In this document: piece by piece, positions 1 through 12,306 of the stretch | Layout of the letters: the number at the start of each line of letters is the position of its first letter | Numbering within the stretch: position 1 is the stretch's first letter | Source: Hofstenia miamia | Lineage: Eukaryota > Xenacoelomorpha > Acoela | NCBI GenBank assembly: GCA_004352715.1 | Contig: SCFE01000071.1 | Coordinates: forward strand, 679,259-743,258 | DNA: 64,000 nucleotides | Reading direction: 5' to 3' | Position numbers and translations under genes: made by a program | The notes under the pieces: model-generated | Database searches by the model: none | Told to the model about the DNA's origin: nothing | What the model saw: the letters and a program-made list of their open reading frames with translations, nothing else

Positions 1-23
1 TTCTGGGGGAGCTCTGTTTGGCA
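1..23 (-). pseudogene. Edge fragment of a third Ig-like exon
   Basis: The first 42 bases match the start of the Ig-like exon at 4965 and its upstream intron almost exactly. On the minus strand an intron ending in TTTAG is followed by an exon starting TGCCAAACAGAGC. Only the first 23 exon bases lie in the window, so I cannot tell whether this copy is intact. It lies downstream of the other two copies in transcription order. Confidence 0.6.
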
Positions 24-38
24 CTAAAGATAATACAC

Positions 39-42
<4 letters not shown>

Positions 43-82
<40 letters not shown>
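43..82. repeat. (TA)n microsatellite
   Basis: A pure TA run inside the intron next to the edge Ig exon. The same intron position next to the exon at 4965 also carries a TA run, so exon and intron were copied together. Confidence 0.9.
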
Positions 83-85
<3 letters not shown>

Positions 86-3000
86 TTTACATTTTAGTGC
101 TTCTTGCAGTATTATTTGACTATTTTAAATATTTAGATACTCGGAAAAGCCCTGGAAACCCAACTTATGGCAAAACTGTCAGGTCAATACTGGAGAATTT
201 TGAAAATAACAAAAAAATCTTTTTAAAACTTGATCAGTATTTTAGAATTTGTATATTGTGTACAAGTAAGCGGATCAATGCTTTTAGTGTGAAAAATTGA
301 AGTATTTTGTAAGATAGTGTGTCCACTCGGGTAAGGTCAATATATTTCTTTATACTGCAATGATCATGATAATGAAATTTAAACACTTGTAATTTATGCT
401 CAAGCGCGAAATTAATTAGAAGATAATAAAAATTCCTTAAAAAACAATAGTTCTTTAAACTAGAAATTGGAAGAAGTGCGCAAATGGTTCTTTTCTGCAA
501 ATTTTCAAAAAAAAACTACAGGACACTCCGCATAAAGCATCTTCTGGCTGAGATGGTAATGGTTCGAATGTTCGAACAGAAAATGCTGGACAAACAGGCC
601 AAAATGGCAAAGTCTCATACTAATTTGTGTGGGTTGGTTTGGGTTGCACTTCTGCAGATTGGCAAAAATCCGGGATGGTAAGCACTGTGTCGACAGTGTA
701 TAGAATAATGAATATGAAATCAAACTATGTTACGGGACACTATAATTTATAATATTGTTACATGTACATGTATATTTTTAACATTCTCTTTTATTTGAAT
801 ATCAAAAGTTACTTTGATCGTGATAAAATCATTTTCAATTTTTTAATTTTTTGCTATTTTGGGAAGGTTCGTTAGTTCCTTATTTCATAAATTACATAAA
901 TAAATTTTTGCAGTAATAATTTAATTTGTACGTTGTGCACGCAGTTGCTCGACAGTTCTTTATAACATAAGATATATAATTACTAAAGAATTTGCTTTCA
1001 TTACTGATCATATTTATATATTTTTACAGACCGGCGTATTTTGAATAATAAACGTGTTTTATGGACGATTTCTGTAGATTTTCACTTTTCTGTTGTCTTT
1101 TATATTAGGGATTTCAATCATTATATATATATATATATATATATTAATCACTTTGTACTATAGAAATGTTGACAAAGCGATTCTCAGGGCGCATAGAGCT
1201 CTTCCAGGTTAATGTTTTCCATAATACAAAGCGATTCTGCCCATTTCCTTCTTCATTTTATAGACGTTTTTTGAAAAAAAACTTTTGACATATTCATAGG
1301 ATGTTTGGAAATTATGTTTTTATACTATTTTTGATTTTTATGTACAAAGCCTTTCCTATATTTTACTTATTAATAATACAAAATCAGTCCAGTATTTGTT
1401 CGACCTGTTATTAAATGAGAGTATATATTCCATGTACTTGACATATCCTAATGTTTTAGAAATGGCTGACTTTGCTGACACCTTTGAACTAGATGAGAAT
1501 GAATTACTACAACTCTTTTCGTTTTCTGCTAGAAAAAGCAGCCTTTTAGGAAAAAGTGATTTATTTGTGAGAAATCTGTTGTTCAACTTCGTCAATATTT
1601 TACGAACGTTCATAACAATTTGTGTTTGAAATTCATCTAACTCGAAAGTTGGAAGACAACTTGATTTTGTCATATTGCAGATACCCCCAAAAAAACAAAC
1701 TTGTCTAACTTGTCTGTGTAAGTATTTCATTAAAGCATTGTATGTATTTATCCTGGGCAAATATCTGATAAAACGTTGAACATAGGTAATAAGAACTTGA
1801 AAACTTTAAAAGTAATAGAACATCTATACAATTTTATTGACAACCTTAGCTCAAAATATTGCAAAGTGACATTATATCAATATCTAGAAAATCAATGTTG
1901 AAATTAAAATCATGCATTAAAATAGGGATCTGAGCTGTTGCATTATCTTGCAAATGTCCTCATACCATTTAAAGATTTTTATCAATAAAATATGGACTTC
2001 ATTACTTTTAACATTAAATTCTGGGTTTCAATACGATTTTAAACTTTTTAAAAGTACAGTTTCCCTCAAATATTCATAGAAAAGAATTATAAATAATAAT
2101 AAATAAAACTACCTTAAAAGACACATCTAATTTCACAATATCATTTTCAGTGTCAGTGGCATCCCCAACTTCCACTTGATTGTCATAGAATATCAGTGTT
2201 TGTAGAATAATTATATTTTGAAGCAGAGCATTAATATCTGTAATTTTTGAAGCTAGGCTGACAACAGATTGGCTAACTTAAAAGCTTTCAACAATGATGT
2301 TAAATTATGTCCTCACCCGCCTCCCCCCTTCATTAGTGTCAGTTATTCAGTGCAGTCACCTATTTTGAAGGGTTTTAGTAATAGAAAATTTAGATATATT
2401 AGATAATTTCAATTATGAGGGTAGGTTTCTTGGCGAAAACTTCAAAATTAAGATAATTAAGATTTGTTATTAGAATACGAGAAAATATAATTTTCTTTCT
2501 TCTGTTTGAATTCGATTGCAAATTTCGATTACAAATCAAATGATTGTTTTCATAAGTAGAAAAGTCAAGATATTTTTTAGTTTATGATAGCTAAAATATT
2601 TCTTTCAACAATATTTATTTTCAAAAATCTTAAATAATTGCTATTGTACGTTAAGTTTAAATGTTTCTATTTAATTGCATTTTTGTGGAATCATCTGAAA
2701 AATTATTATTCAAGGAATTTTGTGGAAACAACAAAATGATTTACTAGAAATATCAAATTCAACTTAGAAATCTTGTTGATTTCATCAATAATATTGCTTG
2801 AGGAAATAAATATTTTTCGAAATTTTCGTATTTGCAAGAGTTGCCATGATTTTAACTTTCCCTCTTACAAGTAGTAATCTCTGTTTTGAAGCTAATTGAT
2901 AGAGGCGCAGGCAAAGCAATCAGAATCGTGGCATACTCATCTTGGTATACATTTGTAGTTATCAGTTAGACTTGCAAATTGCTTTAATTATTTTTAGTTT

Positions 3001-4257
3001 ATATTCTAATATTTAACTTAATCAATCTTGCTGCGATTTTCAGTCAAATTGTTATTTATTAAAATCGTAATCCAAAAAGAATTTGAAAGTTTTTTCCTGT
3101 TTCATGGAACCTATCATCAACCCACTTTCATTGCTGGAAGGATTTTACCTAGAACAATGTAAGAATCAATTTCCTAAAGGTTGACTAAGTACAGTATTAA
3201 CTATGGAGAATTAAATAACTTTTTGAACAGCTAATATTAATTCCTCTAAGAAAATTATATTTGTTGATAAAAATTGCTAACTCTTATATTTGAAGTTAAC
3301 GCATTGGCGTCCATTTACCACAAAAACAAGGGGGACTAAAATTTTCCAAAAATAATGAGTAGGTGGAATATTGCCCACTTAGTAGAAAAGACTAAAACAA
3401 CAATTCTATATTACATATCATCATGATAAGAAAATTTTGACTGAAATTCATAAGCTGCATCAATGTAATAGTTGCATTGTATAACTATTGTGTTTACCAA
3501 ATTGAACGCTTTAAGTATTTCTATTGTTGTAATCAATTATTGCCTATTTCATTTATTTTTTCAACAAAACTATATGCATTTGCTCTGCTCTATTTACAAT
3601 TTGTCTTTCTCAACAATAATTTATACCTTTAGTTGAAAATTCTTTGCGATCCTTAAGTTTAATTTAAGAAGCTTCGATCAAATATTGGCAAGAAATTGGC
3701 AAAAATGTAAAGGATAATTATAAAGAATTTTAAGAATTCATAAATAATTTTTTAGATATTTTTCAGAATTTTTGAAGAATTTCCTTTATTGACTGATCAA
3801 AATTTCATTAAATATTTAATCTCGAAAATGCAATAATACTTGTTTCACTGTAAGAATTTCAATCACTATCAAGAAAAGACAAAGCTCCATTAGCCACATT
3901 ACAAACTTATGCAAGTCAATCTCTTTAAAGATACTTCAATCTAATTCAATTTCTTCAATTATTAGGATAAAATTGAATCCTTATTAAAGGTTTCCAAGAA
4001 ATTTCAACTAAGGAAATAACTGCAAATATTTGCATGGGTTTTGATATTATGAAAAAGAAATTTTAAAAGTAGTTTACTATGTCATTTCTAGAGACTTCAA
4101 AAATGGAAATGAAGGCTTGAAGAATAATCAATAAGGTTTTACTGATTCATAAAAACCTATTGGAGTTTAAGTCAATAAACTTATTCAATGACAATCAGCG
4201 AAGCAGAATACAAAAATTTAAATTTCATAAATAATTCGTGCATTCAATAGTACTTAC
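83..4257. other. AT-rich intron or intergenic DNA, no recognised gene
   Basis: This stretch lies between two Ig-like exon copies and is probably partly intronic for that gene. It holds a short (TA)n run near 1122-1143. A minus-strand open frame of 134 codons at 1356-1760 overlaps a plus-strand frame at 1396-1629; neither resembles a family I know, and both could be chance in such AT-rich sequence. From 1761 to 4257 I see no coding signal, RNA gene or transposon terminus. Confidence 0.4.
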
Positions 4258-4596
4258 ATATCACATCAATATGAATTTGGTGACTCGTAAGGTTCCAGCT
4301 GTATTGTTGAGAATAACTTGTAAAATGTGCGGTGCATTGATAGACACCAGATATTTTGGAAAGTGTGAAGCTGAATTTTGATTCATTCTGTTTCACATTC
4401 TCTATTTTCCAATTGAACGTCATGTTAGGAGAGTTGTACGACTTTGGAAATACATGAGCTCCTTCTGTTGTATTTACAGAAGCATCAAAGTAACAAAAAA
4501 TATTGTCTCCTTTATAAAAATTACGGTCGGTATCATTTCCATCAAACATTTCTCTATAATGCTTTATTGATACTTCTGGGGGAGGTTTGTTTGGCA
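4258..4596 (-). CDS. Immunoglobulin-like domain exon (internal, phase 1-1)
   Basis: On the minus strand a TTTAG acceptor (4598-4597) precedes 339 coding bases, followed by a GTAAGTA donor from 4257 down. Both introns are phase 1, the usual arrangement for single-domain Ig exons that can be duplicated or skipped. The 113 codons read VPNKPPPEVSIKHYREMF at the start. They contain a B-strand cysteine (IFCYFD), a tryptophan (TFNWKI) and the F-strand signature SGVYQC, with several N-x-S/T glycosylation sites (NMT, NES, NLT). This fits one extracellular Ig-like domain of a cell-surface or secreted protein. The open frame upstream of the acceptor is intron. No signal peptide, transmembrane or cytoplasmic exon was identified nearby, so the full gene is unknown. 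The fold is supported by the cysteine pattern; function is not inferable. Confidence 0.7.
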
Positions 4597-4779
4597 CTAA
4601 ATAAACACTAACACTATTTAATTCAATTATGAAATAATAAAAAATAACATTGTTTATTTTTTCTAGTACGGTGTTCACTTTGATACAATAAAATACTCAA
4701 GTTACATTTCATGAATGTCATCATTATTGGCAAGAATAGAATAAGCACAACCTCACTTCGTAACTCATTTAATTCTGTT

Positions 4780-4965
4780 TCACATCCCAAGTGTTAAGAG
4801 AGTTGTACGACTTTAAAAATACCAGAGTTCCTACTGTTTCTTTATTGGATACATCAAAATAACAATAAATTTTGTCACCACTATAAAAATTAGTGTTGTT
4901 ATCATTCACATCAAAAATTTCTCTATAATATATTATTAATACTTCTGGGGGAGCTCTGTTTGGCA
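4780..4965 (-). pseudogene. Truncated duplicate of the Ig-like exon
   Basis: The acceptor (ATCTTTAG then TGCCAAACAG) and the first half align closely with the exon at 4258-4596: VPNRAPPEV, YREIFDVND, IYCYFD and KSYNSLNTWDVKQN. A gap of a few codons follows KSYNS. The frame then stops right after KQN, so the F-strand cysteine half and the donor are missing. It is upstream of the intact exon in transcription order and separated from it by a short intron. It looks like a decayed tandem exon duplicate, not a functional alternative exon, although a real exon ending elsewhere cannot be excluded. Confidence 0.6.
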
Positions 4966-4983
4966 CTAAAGATAATACACTAA

Positions 4984-4985
<2 letters not shown>

Positions 4986-5019
<34 letters not shown>

Positions 5020-5085
5020 TCCTTTTAACTTGATGAAATTAGCAAATGTTGCCGCAACTGTACATATATATATATATATATATAT
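4986..5085. repeat. Two (TA)n microsatellites
   Basis: TA runs at about 4986-5018 and 5064-5085, separated by a short unique stretch. The second abuts the start of the 5.7 kb duplicated block, and the other copy of the block also begins next to a TA run. Confidence 0.85.
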
Positions 5086-5292
5086 AATAGGGAGCAAAAT
5101 ATTTTACTCACACACTTAATATTATGCAAAATTATATTTTGGTACGAATACTTTACAAAGGTATCAAAATTAAATATGCAATGTTTCTAAAAGATTAATA
5201 ACAATAATTAAAACTTGGTATGCGATCCTTTGCCTTTAAAAAACTGATTCAATTCGCTTGGGCATGTATTTCATACACAGATTTTGAGTGAG

Positions 5293-5830
5293 GCAGTGGC
5301 GGCTCGTGCATGCAAAAATTATGCAAGCAAATATTTTTTATGTAACAAAATTAGTGTAAATAATAAACTATGAAAAATCTATTTATATGTGAAATCCTCA
5401 AGGCATTTTTCGCAGAAAGTTATCTCTTATATTATTATTGAAAATAGATTAGACCTGTAGTTATTTTAATAAATCATTTTCAAAAAAATTGCTAATGATT
5501 TCTGTAGTTTTTTCTCCTCTTATTGGTTATTTGAGCTTGTTTAAAATTTCTTTAAACAGAAAATAATCTTTCTGCAAGCGATGCTCAAAATCTAATAGTT
5601 TGTATTAATTCAAATATTTACAAATTTTTGCTAAGGGAGTCGTGCATTTCAAAGCATTGACTAAGAATTTTGTCGATTTTTACAATTGAAACCATGTTGA
5701 TAATAGAAAACTTGCGATGAATTAAAAAGTTTTTAAGATTCAGAAACTGAGAATAGAAATATAGAGTAGAAAATGGTCGCTGATGGAAATCAAATTTAAA
5801 TTGCTCAAAGTTTTTTGAAATAAATTTCAA
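5293..5830 (-). pseudogene. hAT transposase C-terminal relic, copy 1
   Basis: A minus-strand frame of 70 codons (5618-5830) is followed downstream by the motif ASLAERLFSV at about 5550-5590, the core of the hAT dimerisation domain (family pattern ASAERLFS). The frame is broken by stops just after it. At 5293 the sequence CAGTGGCGGCTCGTGC has the form of a hAT terminal repeat and lies where the 3' end of this element would be. The other terminus was not found. This is a dead remnant, and the assignment rests on the ERLFS motif plus the CAG...GCGGCTCG end. Confidence 0.55.
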
Positions 5831-6173
5831 AATATATCACCTTAAGAAATCCACGTTATATTTAATGTTTTGAAAAATTGGTAGCAAATTCGTAGAAAAA
5901 ATTCGTCTTTCTTTCACAATTGTTATAAATTTATAAATTATATAAAAGAAAAACAAATGGCTACCGTTATATATTTAAAAATAATATACAACAAATCGGT
6001 GAGGTAAAGAATGCGAAAAAAACTATATACAAGATAAAAGCCTTGCTCAAATATATTTCTGTTTGCAGTACTGCCTGAATGTAAAAATGTTTCTGATTGA
6101 TTTAAATAATAAATATCATGTTTACTCTTGGGTTATTGTATTGATTTATAATATATTTCGCGCGAATTTGTAA

Positions 6174-6317
6174 GGCTACGGTTAGACTATATGTTTGGTC
6201 ACACGTGATCTGTCACATTTTGGAAATTCGTAGTTCTAACCACCGATATAGGTAGCGATGTGATGTGATTTCGAAACTTTTCTTGCTACCAATCACGTCG
6301 TGCAATCATAGCCTAAC
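6174..6317. mobile_element. Short MITE, copy 1
   Basis: A 144 bp unit with imperfect inverted ends: GGCTACGGTTAGACTAT at the left, and the reverse complement of the right end reads GTTAGGCTATGATTGCACG. It has related copies at 12163-12306, within the duplicated block, and at 33954-34143, an independent and diverged insertion. All share GGTTAGACTA followed by a degenerate TCACATTTTG segment. No coding capacity. Confidence 0.6.
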
Positions 6318-7195
6318 AACGCCTTTTGACTATATTTTTAGTGAAAATTAAGAAAACCAAGAAAAAGTAGAATTCTAACTAATTATAAGCGAGCTTTTTA
6401 TAAAATAAAAAGGGGTAGCTGGTGGGCGATTGGACTGGTGGGCATAATAACGTAGCATAGTTTAGATACAAACAGATACAGATTCCGACTCGCGGAGTAA
6501 TGTGCACGTTTACTCTTGCTTTTCTTTCACTGTTGTATAACTAGAATTAACTTAAATAATACTCAAAGCCAGCATAACAACCACTACTTTTTAGGTAGCA
6601 TCTTCGAATTTAATAACAAGAAAGAATACGATGGATGGGCGCACTTGCCTGAAACTGCATCATGAAGACAGTACACAGTCCAACAGTTCAATCCGTTCCA
6701 TCCATCTGCATCCATCATTCCATCCGCTGCGACTCAGCTCAATCTCATTGAAAGAGTTTTGTTATGTGTGCCTTACTTAAGGTGTAATAAATACCAGTCA
6801 CTAATCGACTTAATTCTCACCCTCAATGTATACTGATTTAGTGTGTTAACAAGATAATGTATCGCAACCAGACACTAGCTGCTATTGCACTAATTAAAAA
6901 ACAGTTAATATAAAAATAGAGCAGCTTCCTGCATTTAGTTAAAATATACATTCATGATAATGACTGACACGTGAAAATGACAAGACACTAGCTGTGAACA
7001 GATTAAAAAAGATTACTACAAAATATGGCAGCTGCTAACCTACATATAGATAAAATATATTTTGCACGGTCTCTTTTTGGTCTGTTATAGGTCAAATAAT
7101 TTGGATCTAAAATAGGGTTATTCATCAACACGCCTATGGTGGCATTCTGCATTTTGTGCATTTGTTACTACATGCAATTTCATTGAGCGGTAGCC

Positions 7196-8142
7196 AGCCC
7201 CTAGTAACACGAACTTGTCTTTTGGATGTCCTTAAGTCAACATTTATAGCCGTCCAAAAGACGTCAATATCTGTCCTCATAATGGACGCAGAAACGACAT
7301 GAGTTGCGAATAAATAGTGTATTATTCATGATTTTCCAAAACCCTTTCAAATGAAGTAAGGTAACTTAATCTGATAAGATTTACAATCTATGTTTGTTAT
7401 TACTGAACTTCTTAATATTTAAACACAATCGAACATCTAGTAGTTTCAATTACAAAATATGCCACTAATATCATATAAAGAAGAATTTAATAGCTTTACT
7501 TTTGACACACCTAATTTCACTCTTGGAATCGTTGAAAATTTTTTATTCCTTGCTATTTTTCTTAAAAATATTAACCTTTCTAAACAAAGTTTAATCATTT
7601 TTTATAATGTGACATAATATTGAATAGAAAATTCATGATTGAATGAGTTATTCCATTTTTTAAGATAAACATGCATTAATTTTAAACATAAATATTTTAC
7701 ACAGGTTGGAATGATTTATGCAAATATATATTTTGACTTCAACAATACCTTGAAATGTAAATATTAATAAAAAGTGAATAGACGCATACTAGTGAAATTA
7801 ATGAAAAGGCAAATATATAACAAATTTAAGTGTCCAAATTTCTATTATAAGAGACTTCTTTATAAATGATAATATTGATGGTTTTTGTGAACAAAATGAG
7901 TAGGAAGCATGATTGTGAGTAAATTTCAAAAGCATATGGTTACAAAAATCACATCCTGTGAAAGATATCACAATTAAATAAGTTCATACAAAAAGTTTGT
8001 GGCAAATCATGAGTAACATTTTATTTATTAGCAAATCACGTCGTTTTTGTGTCCATTATGAGGACAGATATTGACGTCTTTTGGACGGCTATAAATGTTA
8101 ACATAAGGATGTCCAAAAGACAACTTCGTGTTACTAGGGGCT
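7196..8142. mobile_element. Non-autonomous DNA element with ~117 bp inverted termini, copy 1
   Basis: The left end starts AGCCCCTAGTAACACGAA and the reverse complement of the right end starts with the same bases. Similarity between the two arms runs about 117 bases. Within each arm GTCTTTTGGA is followed later by TCCAAAAGAC, so the arm itself can fold. The 947 bp interior is AT-rich with no open frame I recognise. No clear target-site duplication was found, so the superfamily is not assigned. An identical-length copy lies at 13147-14093 in the second block. Confidence 0.7.
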
Positions 8143-10980
8143 AAGCATGAAAATAAAAACATTCCTATTCCTAGTCGTAACCTATTTGCATACAATTATC
8201 GAGGCTGATTTCTAATATCTAAATTCCTCACAGACAGCCCTCGAATGATGCACGCAACAAATGCTTAGCTGCACATTATATAATAAAATGAAACCACGAA
8301 GCAAAAAGAATAAACCACTAAAGGATAAATTTTCATCATCGTAACAGTGCTTCGTTTCTATTAATATACAATTTTAATAAACATATTTACCAGATAAACA
8401 AGTACCAGTGGCAAATAGATTTCTTATTTCCACGTAAGTTACTTCTGCGTGGTCTACGTGGTTCACTAAAATTAATGCGGAGCATAATGTCAACTTGCGT
8501 TTTGTCAAATTAGTTGCGACCAATATTTGCTTTTGCAATTTGGCAAAATCATTAAATCCTAATTCTAATAAATTGGCTTGAGTTTCTAATTAGAGTTTTA
8601 GGTAGTTTTTTTCTTTCTTCTTTGTTGCGAGTTAGTCAATTTAGTGGGATTATGCTACATGAGTATGTTTGATGAGGCAGAGCCTCATAGCTCAATTAGT
8701 TCAACTTCTGCACGATTGGTTGAAGGACGAGTAGCTTCTTGTTGTCGTGAAGCAGAATTTGTTCTCAGGCAAATACTTTCGAGTGTTGATGCATTTTATT
8801 GATTTTTTGGCTGTACTTCTCCGCCATAATCATTTTTCATTGATTCAGAAAGTTGTGATGGATGATGATCCTGGCTACAGACCACAATTTAGCCATGATG
8901 GGCTTCCTTTGGTGAAGTGCTACCTTCAAAAAATGTTGTGGACCTTAATCGTAATCAAGCCACTCATTAGAATATTGTCAAATATTGTAGAAGATCAATT
9001 TCACATCACACGTCACAATTTCATTTTCGTTCAGTTTGTGAGCCACTAATTTATTAAGCTTTTTGGGTTCAAGTTGTTGGATTACACCTAATTCTGCTTG
9101 AATTGGCATTGACAAAAGATATCAGTGAGTCGTTGTATATTATAATTTATGTGAATTTCGGCATTTGAAAGCATAAGCATCAGAATGGATATGCGCAAAA
9201 ATTTGACCAAAGCCTGGCCCAGGAAAGTGATTCTGAAAAAAAACCAATACCCAGCCCATTTAATAAAGGATTAGCTGAAATTGTTACCCGAACTTCAGCC
9301 ATAGTAATTTTTTGCACAGCTCAAGCCGAACCATCTTACAGCCTAAGATCATATTCCCCAAATAATTTGTATACCCGTATAATTCAGAAACAAACAGAGT
9401 TCTCAACAGTTCCAAACGTTGGAACCAAAACCCGACCCATAAAAACCACGGTCTTTCTGGGCCTGACCCAACTTGAATTTTCTTACAAAGACTTGACATA
9501 AACTCAATATTTTTTGAAATTAGACCTGAACATTACCTGATTGATGTAAATCCATACTGAAATTATTTAGAACAAACTTAAAAAGACAGATTTTTTCTTG
9601 AACTAGCTAAACAATTTGAAATAGACCAAATATTGTATATCCATTGAAAATGAACAAAACAACAAATAAATGTACTGACGAATATTGAGAATATCGATTT
9701 TTCATTGTTCCCAAGAACCCAATCTGGGTTTGGGTCTGAGAACTTTGCAAACTAATGAAGATATTGAAATTCTGAACATACCAAAAGATAAAGAATTTAC
9801 TCCTTTTTTCAACTTTAATTAGTCACATGGAGATATCCTCCTACAGCAGTTTATCTTCAGAAAAAAATTTTTTAAGGTAGCTGTTGTTGCCCTATGAACA
9901 TTTATTTATTATTTGCACATAATTTTGGCACAAGAATAAGATTAAGTACAAATCTTCATTGTATGAGGGGGCCAACCCCACAGTTATGCCCATGAAAAAG
10001 CTTACAATATTTCTTAACAGGATATAATTGTTAAAAATGTCAACAAATAGTTGAAAGATATAAGTAAGTACTTGAAAAACATAAATGTGATTATTTAAAA
10101 AACCTTGCTCTTACAAGTGCAACAATACGTAGATATCACACAATAATATTAAAAACAACAAATAAGAAGTTATATACGGGAGAAATTCGCTATGAAAACA
10201 AAATGGAGGCATAACATATACGTTAGGAGAATTTCAAAAACATCTTATTGGATATCTAATTTGAAAACAAATGTTCTAAATTTATTGTTAATGCTTATTA
10301 TGTATAAAAATCAAATCTGTATCTTGGTAAAAAATGCAAGTATAAAAGTTAATTGTATTAAAATGTATGTATATATTAAAAAAATATAACAGAAATTTTA
10401 AATGTTTTTACAAGGAAATATTGTAAAATTACAAAAAACTTTATCCAAATTATTTACATTTTAAACGAAATAATTTAATAGTTATTTAAAGATATTCATT
10501 CAAAAGGTATCAATAATAACTTAAAGTTCTTTGATAAAAATTTAATAAAATTTCAAATTTGATAGAACTAGAAAACTAAATAGCAACTATAAGGTAACTA
10601 GAGAAAGCTGTGGCTTCATTTACGTGCTTTTTGATTTATATCATTTTGCTGTAATTGAAATGCATATTTTTTACTTAAAATATATAAGAGAAATATTATT
10701 AATGATTTGCTTAATTTTTCTAAGATAAAAATCACTAAATTAGAAATAGAAATCCTTGCAGTAACAATGTAATTTGTTAATCTGCAGTCAAAACTCAAAT
10801 TTTCACAAATTTTCGATTAAATTTGTTCTTGAAAGTTTCCTAAGAACTTTAACTTATATAAGCATATAGTATAATTAGATAGCAAAATTAAATTCGCATT
10901 AATTGCTATACATTCTGATTATCATATGAATTATCTTTACTAGGTTTTTGATTTTACAAAAGTGATCTACTTTGGAAATC

Positions 10981-10981
<1 letters not shown>

Positions 10982-11028
<47 letters not shown>

Positions 11029-11088
11029 TATATATATAATTTGTATCAAAGGTAATTTCAAGTATCATATATATATATATATATATAT
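10982..11088. repeat. (TA)n microsatellites before block copy 2
   Basis: Runs at about 10986-11030 and 11069-11088, next to the start of the second copy of the 5.7 kb block. Confidence 0.85.
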
Positions 11089-11299
11089 AATAGGGAGCAA
11101 AATATTTTACTCACACACTTAATATTATGCAAAATTATATTTTGGTACGAATACTTTACAAAGGTATCAAAATTAAATATGCAATGTTTCTAAAAGATTA
11201 ATAACAATAATTAAAACTTGGTATGCGATAGCTTGCCTTTAAAAAAGTGATTCGATTCGCTTGGGCATGTTGTCTTACACAGATATAACCTTTGAATTA

Positions 11300-11831
11300 A
11301 TTCTACATGCATGCAAAAATTATGCAAGCAAATATTTTTTATGTAACAAAATTAGTGTAAATAATAAACTATGAAAAATCTATTTATATGTGAAATCCTC
11401 AAGGCATTTTTCGCAGAAAGTTATCTCTTATATTATTATTGAAAATAGATTAGACAGTAGCTTATTTTAATAAATCATTTTCAAAAAAATTGCTAATGAT
11501 TTCTGTAGTTTTTTCTCCTCTTATTGGTTATTTGTGCTTGTTTAAAATTTCTTTAAACAGAAAATAATCCTTCTGCAAGCGATGCTCAAAATCTAATAGC
11601 TTGTATTAATTCAAATATTTACAAATTTTTGCTAAGGGAGTCGTGCATTTCAAAGCATTGACTAAGAATTTTGTCGATTTTTACAATTGAAACCATGTTG
11701 ATAATAGAAAACTTGCGATGAATTAAAAAGTTTTTAAGATTCAGAAACTGAGAATAGAAATATAGAGTAGAAAATGGTCGCTGATGGAAATCAAATTTAA
11801 ATTGCTCAAAGTTTTTTGAAAGGAATTTCAA
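11300..11831 (-). pseudogene. hAT transposase C-terminal relic, copy 2
   Basis: Same remnant as in copy 1: a 70-codon minus frame at 11619-11831 and then ASLAEGLFSV at about 11545-11590. Here the conserved arginine of the ERLFS motif is changed to glycine. The CAGTGGCGGCTCG terminus seen in copy 1 is missing; the sequence there is replaced. Confidence 0.5.
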
Positions 11832-12162
11832 AATATATCACCACGTTATATTTAATAATTTGAAAAATTGGTAGCAAATTCGTAGAAAAATTCGTCTCTC
11901 TTTCACAATTGTTATAAATTTATAAATTATATAAAAGAAAAACAAATGGCTACCGTTATATATTTAAAAATAATATACAACAAATCGGTGAGGTAAAGAA
12001 TGCGAAAAAAACTATATACAAGATTAAAGCCTTGCTCAAATATATTTCTGTTTCCAGTACTGCCTGAATGTAAAAATGTTTCTGATTGATTTAAATAATA
12101 AATATCATGTTTACTCTTGGGTTATTGTATTGATTTATAATATATTTCGCGCGAATTTGTAA

Positions 12163-12306
12163 GGCTACGGTTAGACTATATGTTTGGTCACACGTGATCT
12201 GTCACATTTTGGAAATTCGTAGTTCTAACCACCGATATAGGTAGCGATGTGATGTGATTTCGAAACTTTTCTTGCTACCAATCACGTCGTGCAATCATAG
12301 CCTAAC
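12163..12306. mobile_element. Short MITE, copy 2
   Basis: Essentially identical to 6174-6317 and carried along by the block duplication. Confidence 0.6.

Larger units (their letters stand above)
5086..10795 (+). repeat. Large duplicated block, copy 1 (~5.7 kb)
   Basis: Begins AATAGGGAGCAAAATATTTT directly after a TA microsatellite and matches 11089-16745 in the same order and orientation. Contents: a hAT transposase tail (minus), a 144 bp MITE, a 947 bp inverted-terminus element, and then about 2.6 kb (8143-10795) with no recognised gene. That last part has an open frame of 100 codons at 8747-9049 of unknown nature. Copies are near-identical over the first ~4 kb and diverge towards the right end. 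Copy 1 has unique sequence at about 5280-5306, and copy 2 lacks about 37 bases that copy 1 has near 6355-6395. These differences argue for a real, not very recent duplication over a simple assembly repeat. Confidence 0.85.

Noticed and set aside
1356-1760. 134-codon minus-strand frame as a gene
   Set aside because: Overlaps a similarly long plus frame, shows no family pattern and has no convincing splice signals.
8680-8750. tRNA-like segment (CCTCATAGCTCAATTAG... with GGTTGAAGG downstream)
   Set aside because: A-box-like text is present, but the B box does not fit, and acceptor and anticodon stems do not pair. At best a worn SINE head, and I cannot support it.
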